From Actinomadura flavalba DSM 45200 (GTDB taxonomy: Bacteria > Actinomycetota > Actinomycetes > Streptosporangiales > Streptosporangiaceae): 64,000 nucleotides of DNA. The DNA lies in the NCBI RefSeq assembly GCF_000374305.1, contig NZ_KB894093.1:1488001-1552000 (forward strand), given 5' to 3'. The notes below the pieces were generated by a model. That model was not told the origin of the DNA. It searched no databases and saw nothing but the letters and a program-made list of their open reading frames with translations. Positions 35,018 through 42,257 of the stretch are shown piece by piece (the first letter of the stretch is position 1; each line of letters starts with the position of its first letter). A program made the translations under genes and the position numbers.

Positions 35018-35386
35018 GTGGAGAACGTGTACGTGGGGAAGGCGGGCCCGGACGCCGCCGCCGACCGGGGCTGGCTGCTCGGGCACTTCAAGCCGGAGGG
35101 CGACCCGCGGCACAGCGCCGACGTCGAGATCAAGTGGGGCGTCCACCCGAAGGGGGAGCGCCGCGCGCGGTGGGCGCGCGGCGAGACGCGGACGGCGCTG
35201 CTGGTCCTGATCAGCGGGCGGTTCCGGATGGAGTTCCCGGACGGCGACGTCGTGCTCGCCGAACGCGGCGACTACGTCGTCTGGCAGCGGGGCGTCGACC
35301 ACTCGTGGGAGGCCGAGGAGGAGGGGACGGTCGTGATCACCGTCCGCTGGCCGTCGGTTCCGGGGTACGCGGTGCCCCAGGAGTGA
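35018..35386 (+). CDS. Small cupin-domain protein
   Basis: A 122-residue protein with a single cupin barrel: DVEIKWGVHPKGERRARWARG, TALLVLISGRF, GDYVVWQRGVDHSWEAEEEG and VVITVRWPS. His at HP and DHSW could coordinate a metal. Relatives in actinomycetes are often mislabelled signal peptidase; nothing here supports that. Its end overlaps the convergent membrane-protein gene by 50 bp. Leaderless GTG start. Confidence 0.8.
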   Translation: MENVYVGKAGPDAAADRGWLLGHFKPEGDPRHSADVEIKWGVHPKGERRARWARGETRTALLVLISGRFRMEFPDGDVVLAERGDYVVWQRGVDHSWEAEEEGTVVITVRWPSVPGYAVPQE

Positions 35387-35678
35387 CGGCCCGGCGGCCG
35401 CGCAGGACGAGCCAGAGCAGCCACGCCTGCACGAACCCGCCCGCGGTGAACGCCACGAACATCGCGTTGCCGTCGAGCGGCAGCAGCGAGACCGGGAACG
35501 CGATGGGCAGCGTGACGAGAATCAGGTAGATCCCGGCGAAGTCCGTGTCTTCGGCGAAGAGCAGCACCGCGATGGTGCCGAGGGCGACCAGGGCGACGAG
35601 CACCGCGTAGCCGCCCGCGATGATCATCGCCGGGGCGCCGAACCGGTACCGCCGGGCGATTTCACGTAGTTTGCGCAT
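35337..35678 (-). CDS. Small three-helix membrane protein (SCO4225-like), copy 1
   Basis: A 113-residue membrane protein: MRKLREIARRYRFGAPAMII, then hydrophobic segments at about 15-40, 50-70 and 75-95, ending with AWLLWLVLRGRRAVTPG. It resembles small actinobacterial membrane proteins annotated SCO4225 family and is paralogous to the gene at 37657 (RYRFG near the start, QAWLLW-VLRGR at the end). A -10-like CAAGAT ends 6 nt before the ATG, and the palindrome at 35712 is centred about 43 nt upstream, the same geometry as its paralogue. Function unknown. Confidence 0.75.
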   Translation of the reverse strand: MRKLREIARRYRFGAPAMIIAGGYAVLVALVALGTIAVLLFAEDTDFAGIYLILVTLPIAFPVSLLPLDGNAMFVAFTAGGFVQAWLLWLVLRGRRAVTPGAPRTPEPTASGR

Positions 35679-35711
35679 GTCTCGATCTTGGTTGGAGCCG
35701 AGGGGTCGGCG

Positions 35712-35731
35712 CCTGAGTACAGGTACTCAGG
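35712..35731. promoter_or_regulatory. Palindromic operator CCTGAGTAC-AG-GTACTCAGG
   Basis: A perfect 9-bp inverted repeat with a 2-bp centre. If transcription starts at the ATG of the membrane-protein gene, its centre is at about -43, typical of a class II activator site. The paralogue at 37657 has TGAGTA-N4-TACTCA at the same place. Confidence 0.65.
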
Positions 35732-35895
35732 TGTGTTCCGGCATTGTGCCCGGTCAACCGCTGTACTGGAAGATCGCCTCTTCTGTCGCGTGAGTGGCGG
35801 ATTGGTACTGATGCCGCATCCGGTCACGCACGCGCTGTCCTCTGGTGGCCCGTTCCAGACGTCACACAGGCACCGCCCCGAGTGACGGAGGAACC

Positions 35896-36501
35896 ATGAC
35901 GAAGACGACGATGCGGGGACGCGCCGCCGCGCTCGTGCTGGCGGCGTGCGCCGGACTCGCCGCAGCGTGCGGCGACATCACCCCCGCCGCCGTGCCCGCC
36001 GGGGCGCCCACGGACACGCCCACGCCCACGTCGCCCGCCCCCGCGCCGACGAGCCCTTCCCCGGCGCCGACGCCGACGCCGACGCCGACGGTCGCCCGCC
36101 CCGACGCGGCGGCCCGCGCCATGTGCACCCGCACGGCCCTCGCCCTCGCCCACCACCGCGCGGGCAACCGCGCGCAGTCCCGCGCGGCGTGGGGCAAGGC
36201 GAAGGACGCGGCGACGCTGTCGTCCGTCCCGGCCGTCCGCCGCCTGGGCGCGGGCTCGTCGGCGGGCGCGGCCTGGCGCTGGTGCGGGACGCACGCGAAG
36301 GTGGCCCTCCCGAAGGTCCGCAAAGCGCCCAAGACGCACAAGCCCGCGCCCGCGCCGCGCACCCCGTCCCGCCCGAACCCGCCCGCGACGCGCACGGTGA
36401 CGCCGGGTGCCTTCTGCTCGCCTCCCGGCGCGACGGGCGTCTCGAAGGTGGGCCGCCCCTACACCTGCAAAGGACCAGGCCAGCCCCGCTGGCGCCGCTG
36501 A
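35896..36501 (+). CDS. Lipoprotein or secreted protein with Pro/Thr linker
   Basis: A 201-residue exported protein. MTKTTMRGRAAALVLAAC contains a good lipobox (LAAC) and a second possible one follows (LAAACGD), so it is probably a lipoprotein. A T-P-T-S-P-A-P linker (about 38-65) leads to a small helical domain with two cysteines (MCTRTAL, RWCGTH) and a basic linker; the C-terminus GAFCSPPGATGVSKVGRPYTC is a motif found at the end of many actinobacterial wall proteins. ATG has GGAGG 5 nt upstream. Function unknown. Confidence 0.78.
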   Translation: MTKTTMRGRAAALVLAACAGLAAACGDITPAAVPAGAPTDTPTPTSPAPAPTSPSPAPTPTPTPTVARPDAAARAMCTRTALALAHHRAGNRAQSRAAWGKAKDAATLSSVPAVRRLGAGSSAGAAWRWCGTHAKVALPKVRKAPKTHKPAPAPRTPSRPNPPATRTVTPGAFCSPPGATGVSKVGRPYTCKGPGQPRWRR

Positions 36502-36558
36502 CCGTCCGTCCCGGGCGCGTCCCGCATGGACGCGTCCGGAACGGGCAGGCCACGCCGC

Positions 36559-36984
36559 ATGGACCTACCGACCCTGCGCCAGGTCGTCCTCGACACCACC
36601 GACGCCCGCGCCCTGGCGGAGTTCTACCGCGCCCTGCTCGGCTACACCTACGTGCCGGGCGACGAACCACCCGCACCCGACGAACCAGACCCCAAGGGCG
36701 CCGACTGGCTGGTCCTCCAGGACCGATCAGGCAACCGAGCCCTGGCCTTCCAACAGGTCCCGGCCCTCCCGAAGGCCACCTGGCCGGAAGGCCCCCACCC
36801 GCAACAACTCCACCTGGACCTCCAGGTCCCGACCCGCGAGTCCCTGGACACCCAGCACACCCGAGCCCTGACCCTGGGCGCCCACCTCATACGCGACGAA
36901 GCCGACGACCCGGTGGAATCCCTCCGCATCTACGCCGACCCGTCCGGCCACCCCTTCTGCATCTTCGTAGCCCCGGACGCCTGA
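36559..36984 (+). CDS. VOC-family (glyoxalase/bleomycin-resistance fold) protein
   Basis: A 141-residue protein with paired beta-alpha-beta-beta-beta modules: LRQVVLDTTDARALAEFYRA, LLGYTYVPG, PQQLHLDLQVPTRESLDT and IYADPSGHPFCIFVAPD. This is the vicinal oxygen chelate fold of uncharacterised actinomycete enzymes; His in LHLDL and Glu-like positions could bind metal. I take the ATG at 36559; another at 36526 adds eleven residues. Neither has a good ribosome site. Confidence 0.8.
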   Translation: MDLPTLRQVVLDTTDARALAEFYRALLGYTYVPGDEPPAPDEPDPKGADWLVLQDRSGNRALAFQQVPALPKATWPEGPHPQQLHLDLQVPTRESLDTQHTRALTLGAHLIRDEADDPVESLRIYADPSGHPFCIFVAPDA

Positions 36985-37086
36985 CCCCGTCCGCAATCCG
37001 CGCACCCGCCCCAGCCTGACCCGAACGCCCGGCGCGCGCCATCGCCCCCGCCAGGGCGACCGTCGCAGCGCACCGGGCGTCCAACC

Positions 37087-37458
37087 TCACCGGTACTGAA
37101 CGGAGGTGGTCCGCGTCTCGCCCCGGCACGTGACCGACGCGGACGACCCCGGCCCCGGCACCGTCCACGCCCCGAGCACGTACTGCGGGACCGTTCCCGG
37201 CCACGGGATGTCCGTCCGGTACCGGTAGCAGGTCATCTGCGGCCGGTAGGCCCCGTCCCCGCCCGTGCACCGCACGGTGAACGTGAACCGCTTCGTGCTC
37301 CCGTCCGGCACACTCGTCACCTCGGACGTACACCCGTCCGGCGCCGCCACCGCCGGCCCCGCCACGGCCACCGCCCCGGCCACGACACCCCCGGCCACGA
37401 CCGCGAGCACGGCCCCCTTCCGCACCGACCGCCGCACCCGCTCCCCGTACACGCTCAT
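37087..37458 (-). CDS. Small secreted protein with four cysteines
   Basis: A 123-residue exported protein. Signal peptide: RRSVRKGAVLAVVAGGVVAG then AGPAVAA. The mature part has cysteines in DGCTSEV, VRCTGG, MTCYRY and VTCRGE, probably two disulfides, and a beta-rich pattern (STKRFTFTVRC, SASVTCRGETRTTSVQYR). ATG with AAGGGGAG 5 nt upstream. I do not recognise the family; small Cys-containing secreted proteins of this type include protease-inhibitor-like folds, but I cannot assign one. Confidence 0.7.
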   Translation of the reverse strand: MSVYGERVRRSVRKGAVLAVVAGGVVAGAVAVAGPAVAAPDGCTSEVTSVPDGSTKRFTFTVRCTGGDGAYRPQMTCYRYRTDIPWPGTVPQYVLGAWTVPGPGSSASVTCRGETRTTSVQYR

Positions 37459-37656
37459 GGGACTCCCCTTCTCCGGCACCGAACCCACCGCCCCGATGGC
37501 GACGACCCGCCCGGCACCGACGCACCCACCCTCCCCACCCACCGGTCCCAGCCACAGGTGACCACCGTCCCCTCCCACAAAACGACGCCCGCGCGCCCGC
37601 CTTGCGAAGAACCGCAGGTCACCCACGTCCCCCCGCCCCAGGACACCAAGCCGGAA

Positions 37657-37968
37657 TCACCCCGGCCGCCGCGCGCCAGACCACACCTCACGCCCCCGCA
37701 ACACGCGCCACAACAACCACGCCTGAATCAGCCCGGCCCCAGCAAGAGGCGTCAGCGACAGGAACTTCGGCCACAACGTCACCAACGGCACGAACGACAA
37801 CGGCGCCGTCACCACAACAAGCCCGAACGCCGACAACCCAGTCTCATCACTCCGATACACCCACTCGGTCCAAGCCCAGACCCCAACGACCACAAGGGCA
37901 TAAACCCCCGCGACCCCCAAGGCGAGACTCCCGAACCGATAACGCGTCGCCACTCGTGGTTTCCACAT
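37657..37968 (-). CDS. Small three-helix membrane protein (SCO4225-like), copy 2
   Basis: A 103-residue paralogue of the gene at 35337, starting MWKPRVATRYRFGSLALGV and ending LIQAWLLWRVLRGREVW, with three hydrophobic segments between. The ATG at 37968 is preferred because GACGAT ends 6 nt upstream and the conserved palindrome sits about 42 nt upstream. An earlier in-frame start would place coding sequence across that palindrome. Function unknown; probably co-regulated with copy 1. Confidence 0.75.
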   Translation of the reverse strand: MWKPRVATRYRFGSLALGVAGVYALVVVGVWAWTEWVYRSDETGLSAFGLVVVTAPLSFVPLVTLWPKFLSLTPLAGAGLIQAWLLWRVLRGREVWSGARRPG

Positions 37969-38002
37969 GCGCCGATCGTCGCGCCCACCACCACCGCCGT
38001 CC

Positions 38003-38018
38003 TGAGTACGCATACTCA
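38003..38018. promoter_or_regulatory. Operator TGAGTA-CGCA-TACTCA
   Basis: Inverted repeat matching the one at 35714-35729 in arms, spacing and distance (about 35 nt) from the start codon of the paralogous gene. Confidence 0.65.
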
Positions 38019-38057
38019 ACCTGGAGCGCCGCCATCCCGTGGGACGGCCGCTTCAGA

Positions 38058-38723
38058 TCACGTGGGCAGCAGGCGGGAGTCGTAGCCCGCGGCGAGCAGG
38101 CGGTGGTAGGCGGCTTCGACGTCGGCAGGAACGTGTTGGGCGACGGCGTAGCCGCGGGCGGGGTACTCGATGACGCGTTGGAGGTCACCGACGACCATGT
38201 CGATGACGAGCCGGTCGTCACCGATGGACTTGAGATAGTCGTCGAACGTCAGCGGCTCACTCGCACAGAGCACCTCGACCTCGGGCCAGAGCTTGCGCGC
38301 CGTGGCGTACGAACGTCGCTCCATGTACGGCTTGGAGACCAGCAGAACCGAGTCGACGGCAACACCGGCGTGGGCGAGCATGGTCCGGGAACGCTCGATG
38401 TTCTGCCCGGTGTTGGCAGCCGTGGGCTCGACGAGGATCGCCGACTCGGGAACCCCGAGCTCAACCGCGTGCTCGGCGAAGTGCACAGCCTCCCCGCGCG
38501 GAAACCGCTCGACGGTCGTCCGGCTGTTGGCCCCGGTGAACACGAGGACCGGAAACATCCCCGCGTGATAAAGCCGAGCGGCAGCAGCCGCAACCCCCAG
38601 ATCGTGGCTACCCAGCCCGATCCCCACCGAAGCGGGCCGCACGACATGCCCCATCAGGTGGTACTCCCAGATGACCACGGCATCGGACCGGTGCTCCTCA
38701 GTGACACCAGAACGTCCGCTCAC
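38058..38723 (-). CDS. YdcF/SanA-like (DUF218) protein
   Basis: A 221-residue protein with the DUF218 core: GLGSHDLGVAAAAARLYHAG (about 36-55), PVLVFTGANSRTT, EPTAANTGQNIERS (about 95) and VLLVSKPYMERRSYATA. Unlike SanA it has no membrane anchor, so it is probably cytoplasmic. YdcF-type proteins bind nucleotides or SAM but their role is poorly known. The GTG at 38723 has GGAG 5 nt upstream. It begins just after a decayed tRNA-Ser and forms the left border of the low-G+C island. Confidence 0.78.
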   Translation of the reverse strand: MSGRSGVTEEHRSDAVVIWEYHLMGHVVRPASVGIGLGSHDLGVAAAAARLYHAGMFPVLVFTGANSRTTVERFPRGEAVHFAEHAVELGVPESAILVEPTAANTGQNIERSRTMLAHAGVAVDSVLLVSKPYMERRSYATARKLWPEVEVLCASEPLTFDDYLKSIGDDRLVIDMVVGDLQRVIEYPARGYAVAQHVPADVEAAYHRLLAAGYDSRLLPT

Positions 38724-38753
38724 GGCTTCTCCACCACTCGCGGCACAGCGCGG

Positions 38754-38845
38754 GTAAGCTGTGGGATTCGATCCAACGGGACCGGGGTCACCCCCAACGG
38801 TTTCAAGACCGCTGCCCTCCACACACTCGAACCCCCTGACCTGCG
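38754..38845 (-). pseudogene. Decayed tRNA-Ser (UGA-type)
   Basis: The minus strand shares the 3' half of the intact tRNA-Ser at 41446: GGTCTTGAAACCGTTGGG (anticodon region), a shortened variable arm, CCCCGGTCCCGT and ATCGAATCCCACAGC. It is broken: one A is missing from the anticodon stem, the T stem has a mismatch (GTTGG against CCCAC), the T loop begins A instead of T, and the 5' half and acceptor pairing are gone. It may be a dead tRNA gene or a diverged attachment site. Confidence 0.6.
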
Positions 38846-38876
38846 CGGCATCGTTCGTCCGGCTCCGTCGCACCAC

Positions 38877-39147
38877 GCTCCATCACACGCAGATCCTGCA
38901 CACCTCGCCTAGCCAAGGGTTCAAGGGCTGGCCTACGCCTGGTTCGATCTCGTAGAACCGGCTTACTCACCTGCCGCCGCCCTCGATACTAGAAGCCATA
39001 CTCGGCGGCGTCCCACCTGAGACGACGCGACTTACTGAACGAAAGCACGCCCCGCACTCTGTGCCCGATATGGGCGATGTGGAAAATTTCGTTTGGGCAG
39101 CCGGACGGGGATGTGCTGTTGTATCCTACAATTCAGGAGGTGGTCTC
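38877..39147. other. Intergenic left part of the island
   Basis: No gene is supported here. It includes the change from high to low G+C. The last 30 bp before the next gene contain TATCCTACAATTC, a possible -10 region, but the -35 cannot be fixed. Confidence 0.35.
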
Positions 39148-40047
39148 ATGACCGTGCGGAAGACAAAGAAGAAGACCGTTGCATTCTATGAGATCGTCGA
39201 TGTGGACGGTCACCGCCTCCCCGGCGCATTGCCGTGGGATGAAGTAATCGGCGACCTAACGACACAATCCGTGGGGCGGCGCAGGCACAATATTTTTTCG
39301 ATACCACATTGGGGGAAGTCCTACACATATGCACAGCAGAACCATTTCATTCTTGCCAAATATCGCGAAGAAGGCGTGTCGTCTCTCGACGTTACTACTG
39401 ATGAAGTGATTGATGGCGAAAATGACGTCAAGCGGCCATGGGTAGAAGTTTCCATATCTTCTTTTATTCGTGGCACGAATATTTTCGGCTACGTTCTTGG
39501 TTCTCAGGCTGCGCCGCGACCCTCGTCTATGGTGGCATGGATCAATGAGCACGCTATCTTCGATGCAGAATTGAATGTCCGCCCGGTCGTCAGCCAGAAC
39601 GTTATGGCGCGTTTGAATGGCGCGGACGAGGCGGCGCTTTTGCGCGTGCATCTGACTCGTGATCAAGCTTGGGCAACTCGAAATAGTGACGGTTTGTACA
39701 GTGCAGCCCAATCACTATCGGAATCTTTTGGGGACGTAGAACTAGAGCTGGTCGTGAGAGTAGCTGGGAAGCTCAAGCGTTCACAAAGTGAGGAGCGACG
39801 AAGCATCCTCGACAGCGCTCGCAGGTTTTCCAATTCAGATGTTAAGAATGCTCTAGTAGAATTGATTAATTATGATCCTTCGGGAAGGCCGGAGCGCAAC
39901 AAGATCAACCTGCTTGAAGATCGTCTAGCCAAAAAAATGGATGTCTCAGTTACGGATGATGAAGGCAATCCAATTCGTTTGCAGTCGGCGGTGAATGCGA
40001 TCATGCAGGCTTCATCTGATTTGCGTCAAGAGCTCCTGGAGCTATGA
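39148..40047 (+). CDS. Unrecognised 299-residue island protein (first gene of a pair)
   Basis: The protein begins MTVRKTKKKTVAFYEIVDVD, a basic start followed by a beta-rich domain, and ends with a helical region (NAIMQASSDLRQELLEL). Central blocks are WVEVSISSFIRGTNIFGYVL, SSMVAWINEHAIF and DVELELVVRVAGKLKRS. There is no signal peptide, helix or clear catalytic motif; I do not recognise the family. The ATG is certain: a perfect AGGAGG lies 7 nt upstream. Low G+C and codon use mark it as acquired. A membrane-protein gene starts 51 nt after its stop. The soluble-plus-membrane pairing is reminiscent of several two-gene anti-phage modules, but homology is not shown. Confidence 0.75.
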   Translation: MTVRKTKKKTVAFYEIVDVDGHRLPGALPWDEVIGDLTTQSVGRRRHNIFSIPHWGKSYTYAQQNHFILAKYREEGVSSLDVTTDEVIDGENDVKRPWVEVSISSFIRGTNIFGYVLGSQAAPRPSSMVAWINEHAIFDAELNVRPVVSQNVMARLNGADEAALLRVHLTRDQAWATRNSDGLYSAAQSLSESFGDVELELVVRVAGKLKRSQSEERRSILDSARRFSNSDVKNALVELINYDPSGRPERNKINLLEDRLAKKMDVSVTDDEGNPIRLQSAVNAIMQASSDLRQELLEL

Positions 40048-40098
40048 CTGTCGTACCCAGCCTCTAGACTGGTGGCACCTAGGCGGGGAGGTGGGCAG

Positions 40099-40659
40099 TT
40101 GTCCAGGCGTCGCAGCGGGATACGAAGCGTTCTACAGTATCCGAGAACGAGGGTGGGGAACCTTTGGTCGGATCACCCTTCCGTTGATTTTGGGCTATCT
40201 ATCATAGTGATCTCGATACATTTTGCCGCAGTGCAGATTACGGGCAGATGGAATTTTCTTACATGGCCTTCAAGTGAGGGAAGGGTGGCAACGTACGCAG
40301 CTGGTGCGGGTGTAATGTCACTCATCGGAGGCTTCACTGCAGCAGCAATTGCACAGTATGGTAGTTCTTCTGGTCCGGTCGTTAATGCTTTGCGTTTGTC
40401 TTTTGGGCCACGAATTCGGCGAGCATGGACCAGTATATGCACGTGGCTTCTCGGTGCAGCAATCTTGTGCATCGTCGCGATGTCGATGGATCGAAAGTCG
40501 GGAACTTTCGGATCCCAGTGGGTCTTTGAGTTCGCAATAATGATTGGCCTGAGTAAGTTCCTTCGGCTTATCTTCTTGTTTCGGCTGATCTTAGAGGCTA
40601 CGGATAATCAGGCATCGAATTCTTCACGTCCGTTGCCGCAGAGGCGACCTCCTTCATAG
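40099..40659 (+). CDS. Four-helix membrane protein (second gene of the island pair)
   Basis: A 186-residue protein with a basic N-terminus and four hydrophobic segments at about 28-50 (GLSIIVISIHFAAVQI), 62-88 (GAGVMSLIGGFTAAAIAQYG), 108-130 (WLLGAAILCIVAMSM) and 143-165, ending in a polar Ser/Pro/Arg tail. I choose TTG at 40099 because GGGGAGG lies 7 nt upstream; GTG at 40072 in the same frame has no ribosome site. Low G+C like its partner. Its role is unknown; as a partner of a soluble protein it may be a membrane effector or anchor. Confidence 0.65.
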   Translation: MSRRRSGIRSVLQYPRTRVGNLWSDHPSVDFGLSIIVISIHFAAVQITGRWNFLTWPSSEGRVATYAAGAGVMSLIGGFTAAAIAQYGSSSGPVVNALRLSFGPRIRRAWTSICTWLLGAAILCIVAMSMDRKSGTFGSQWVFEFAIMIGLSKFLRLIFLFRLILEATDNQASNSSRPLPQRRPPS

Positions 40660-40850
40660 TAAGTGCCTATATCGGTCCCGGGAAGGCGTGAAGCTTCTAC
40701 GATCTCAGAGGAGTTTTTCGTAGCTAGGGCACTCAAGTGTATAAATGGGTTTATCGCCTGAATCACTGGGCTGAACGATCGCTGCAGTTCTCGGCGGGTG
40801 ATCGCCTGCGGAGCGGATTGTCAGGAAAATCCCAGCCGTTTGTGCCTGGG

Positions 40851-41072
40851 TCAAGCCTGCCTGGTCAGCGTGGCAAGCGAGTAAAAGAATCCGCATTCGT
40901 GTGCTCGGGTGGCGCTAGTGAAAGCATCTAATGTCGGATCGTGAGTAAGCCGTCGGCAACCAGCTTTGCGAGTAAGTGGCATCACGCGGTCATCGGAGTC
41001 ACCGTATGAAATCATCGCGGCGTCCGATGGTCGGAGATCTTCAAGCCAGAGCCGAAAATCACTGCGGTGCAT
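40851..41072 (-). CDS. Possible small island gene with strong ribosome site
   Basis: A 73-residue frame starting MHRSDFRLWLEDLRPSD with TAGGAGG 6 nt before the ATG, an unusually good signal in this window. The N-terminal half looks like a real protein (acidic, SYGDSDDRVMPLTRKAG); the C-terminal half is unremarkable and a further frame follows at once, so it may be a truncated or frameshifted gene. No family recognised. Confidence 0.4.
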   Translation of the reverse strand: MHRSDFRLWLEDLRPSDAAMISYGDSDDRVMPLTRKAGCRRLTHDPTLDAFTSATRAHECGFFYSLATLTRQA

Positions 41073-41089
41073 GTACAGCCTCCTAGCGG

Positions 41090-41445
41090 CCTCATGAGTC
41101 CTATGAGGCCCCGGCGCGGTCGGCCACTTTGGAGTGAGCTGCGGGTTCGACGGTGCGGCACGGGCGGCAGTGCCCGGGAACCACCCCCGGCGTGCGGTGA
41201 GGGCGATCGTGCCCCGCCGTCACCGCGCGGGAAAGTTTGGTGAGCGGGGCCGAGGGCTCGGTTGCTGCCGTTGTCGTTCCGCACTGCCGTGAGCGGGCCG
41301 CCGGTCGGTGCGGATCACTTTAGGATGCGTTGTGCCCCGGCTCCAGGCGGATGCGCTACGGCGGCTGAACGTCGGCGCGCGAGAACGGCGCAGCGTCGTG
41401 GCCCTTCGCCGTGCGTGCGGCTTGAGCTGGGGAGGTGCGGGTGTG
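41090..41445. other. Intergenic right part of the island
   Basis: High G+C returns here. I see no gene. The stretch contains several G/C-rich inverted repeats and lies downstream (3') of the intact tRNA-Ser on the minus strand, where an integration site would be expected. Confidence 0.35.
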
Positions 41446-41535
41446 CGGAGGCTGTGGGATTCGAACCCACGGGACCGGGGTTACCGGCCCAACGGTTTTC
41501 AAGACCGTCGCACTCGTCCACTATGCGAAGCCTCC
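41446..41535 (-). tRNA. tRNA-Ser, anticodon UGA
   Basis: On the minus strand the 5' acceptor GGAGGCT pairs with 3' AGCCTCC, followed by discriminator G. The anticodon stem-loop reads ACGGT-CTTGAAA-ACCGT, giving anticodon UGA. The long variable arm (GGGCCGGTAACCCC) is typical of serine tRNAs, and the T arm GTGGG-TTCGAAT-CCCAC is perfect. CCA is not encoded. Length 90 nt. Confidence 0.95.
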
Positions 41536-41580
41536 TGGGCAGGGACACGATAGCAAGGTGGGTGTGGGCCTGGGGTTTCT

Positions 41581-42168
41581 TTACGGGGTGGGTCTCGGGT
41601 GGGCGATCGTCAGGAGGAGGTGGGCGGGGGCGTCGGACGCGAGGGTCCAGCGGTGGCGGATCGAGGCGTCGTGGGTCAGGAGGTCGCGGGGGTGGAGGCG
41701 GTGGGTTCCGGTGCCTTCTACCTCGACGTCCACGGTGCCGGTGATGACGTAGAGGGCCAGGTCGCCCGGGGACGTGAACCACTCCCGTAGGTATTCGCCC
41801 GGCTTGACCTGGTACTCGATGATCTCCAGGGGTGTGTCGCCCCGCATCAGGAGGGCGCGGCCCAGGGCGGCGTCCGGGCGGGGGGCGACCGGGATGAGGC
41901 GGCCCTCCGCCGCCCGGGTGATGTGGACGGGCGACGTGCCGGGGGCCGGGAGGAGGGCGCCGGGCTGGACGCCCAGGGCCTCGGCCAGCCGGTACGTCGT
42001 GATCATCGACGGGGCGCTGGTGCCGTGTTCGAGCTGGCTGAGGAACGGCTGGCTGATGGACGCGCGGCGGGCGAGTTCGCGCATGGACAGGCCGGAGCGC
42101 TCGCGCAGACGGCGGATGGCGGCGCCGATACGGGCGTTCAGGGCGGCCTCGGCGGGCGTCGGCTCCAC
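41581..42168 (-). CDS. XRE-family regulator with cupin domain
   Basis: A 195-residue protein. Residues 10-70 form a helix-turn-helix (RLRERSGLSMRELARRASIS then QPFLSQLEHGTSAPS). The C-terminal cupin (about 85-190; YQVKPGEYLREWFTSPGDLALYVITGTVDVEVEG) probably binds a small ligand. Such regulators usually control the adjacent gene; here it is divergent from a 2OG-Fe oxygenase, with a 9-bp inverted repeat between them. GTG start. Confidence 0.9.
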   Translation of the reverse strand: MEPTPAEAALNARIGAAIRRLRERSGLSMRELARRASISQPFLSQLEHGTSAPSMITTYRLAEALGVQPGALLPAPGTSPVHITRAAEGRLIPVAPRPDAALGRALLMRGDTPLEIIEYQVKPGEYLREWFTSPGDLALYVITGTVDVEVEGTGTHRLHPRDLLTHDASIRHRWTLASDAPAHLLLTIAHPRPTP

Positions 42169-42201
42169 AGTTCACGCAACCTTTACAGCGGACGATTGTC
42201 A

Positions 42202-42233
42202 CCAGCGATCGTATCGGGCAGATTGATCGCTGG
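42202..42233. promoter_or_regulatory. Inverted repeat CCAGCGATC-N14-GATCGCTGG
   Basis: A perfect 9-bp inverted repeat in the 89-bp gap between the XRE-cupin regulator and the oxygenase it probably controls; the obvious candidate for the regulator's operator. Confidence 0.65.
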
Positions 42234-42257
42234 CAGCTATCGACCAAGGAGACCGCC

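Larger units (their letters stand above)
38754..41535. mobile_element. Low-G+C genomic island between two tRNA-Ser copies
   Basis: From about 38960 to 41090 the G+C content drops visibly to roughly half, and codons use A/T at third positions freely, unlike all flanking genes. The segment is bounded by the decayed tRNA-Ser and the intact tRNA-Ser, both on the minus strand, as expected for insertion at a tRNA 3' end. It carries a two-gene cassette and a possible small gene. No integrase, transposase or replication gene is present, so it would be a remnant or a passively mobilised piece. Confidence 0.6.

Noticed and set aside
35018..35386. Labelling the small cupin a signal peptidase
   Set aside because: There is no membrane helix and no Ser/Lys catalytic motif; the sequence is a plain cupin barrel.
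38754..38845. A functional second tRNA-Ser
   Set aside because: The anticodon and T stems contain disruptions and no 5' acceptor strand complementary to the 3' end can be found.
39148..40659. Assigning the island pair to the Kiwa system
   Set aside because: Gene order is reversed and I cannot recognise the KwaB domain in the soluble protein; only the general size and helix count agree.
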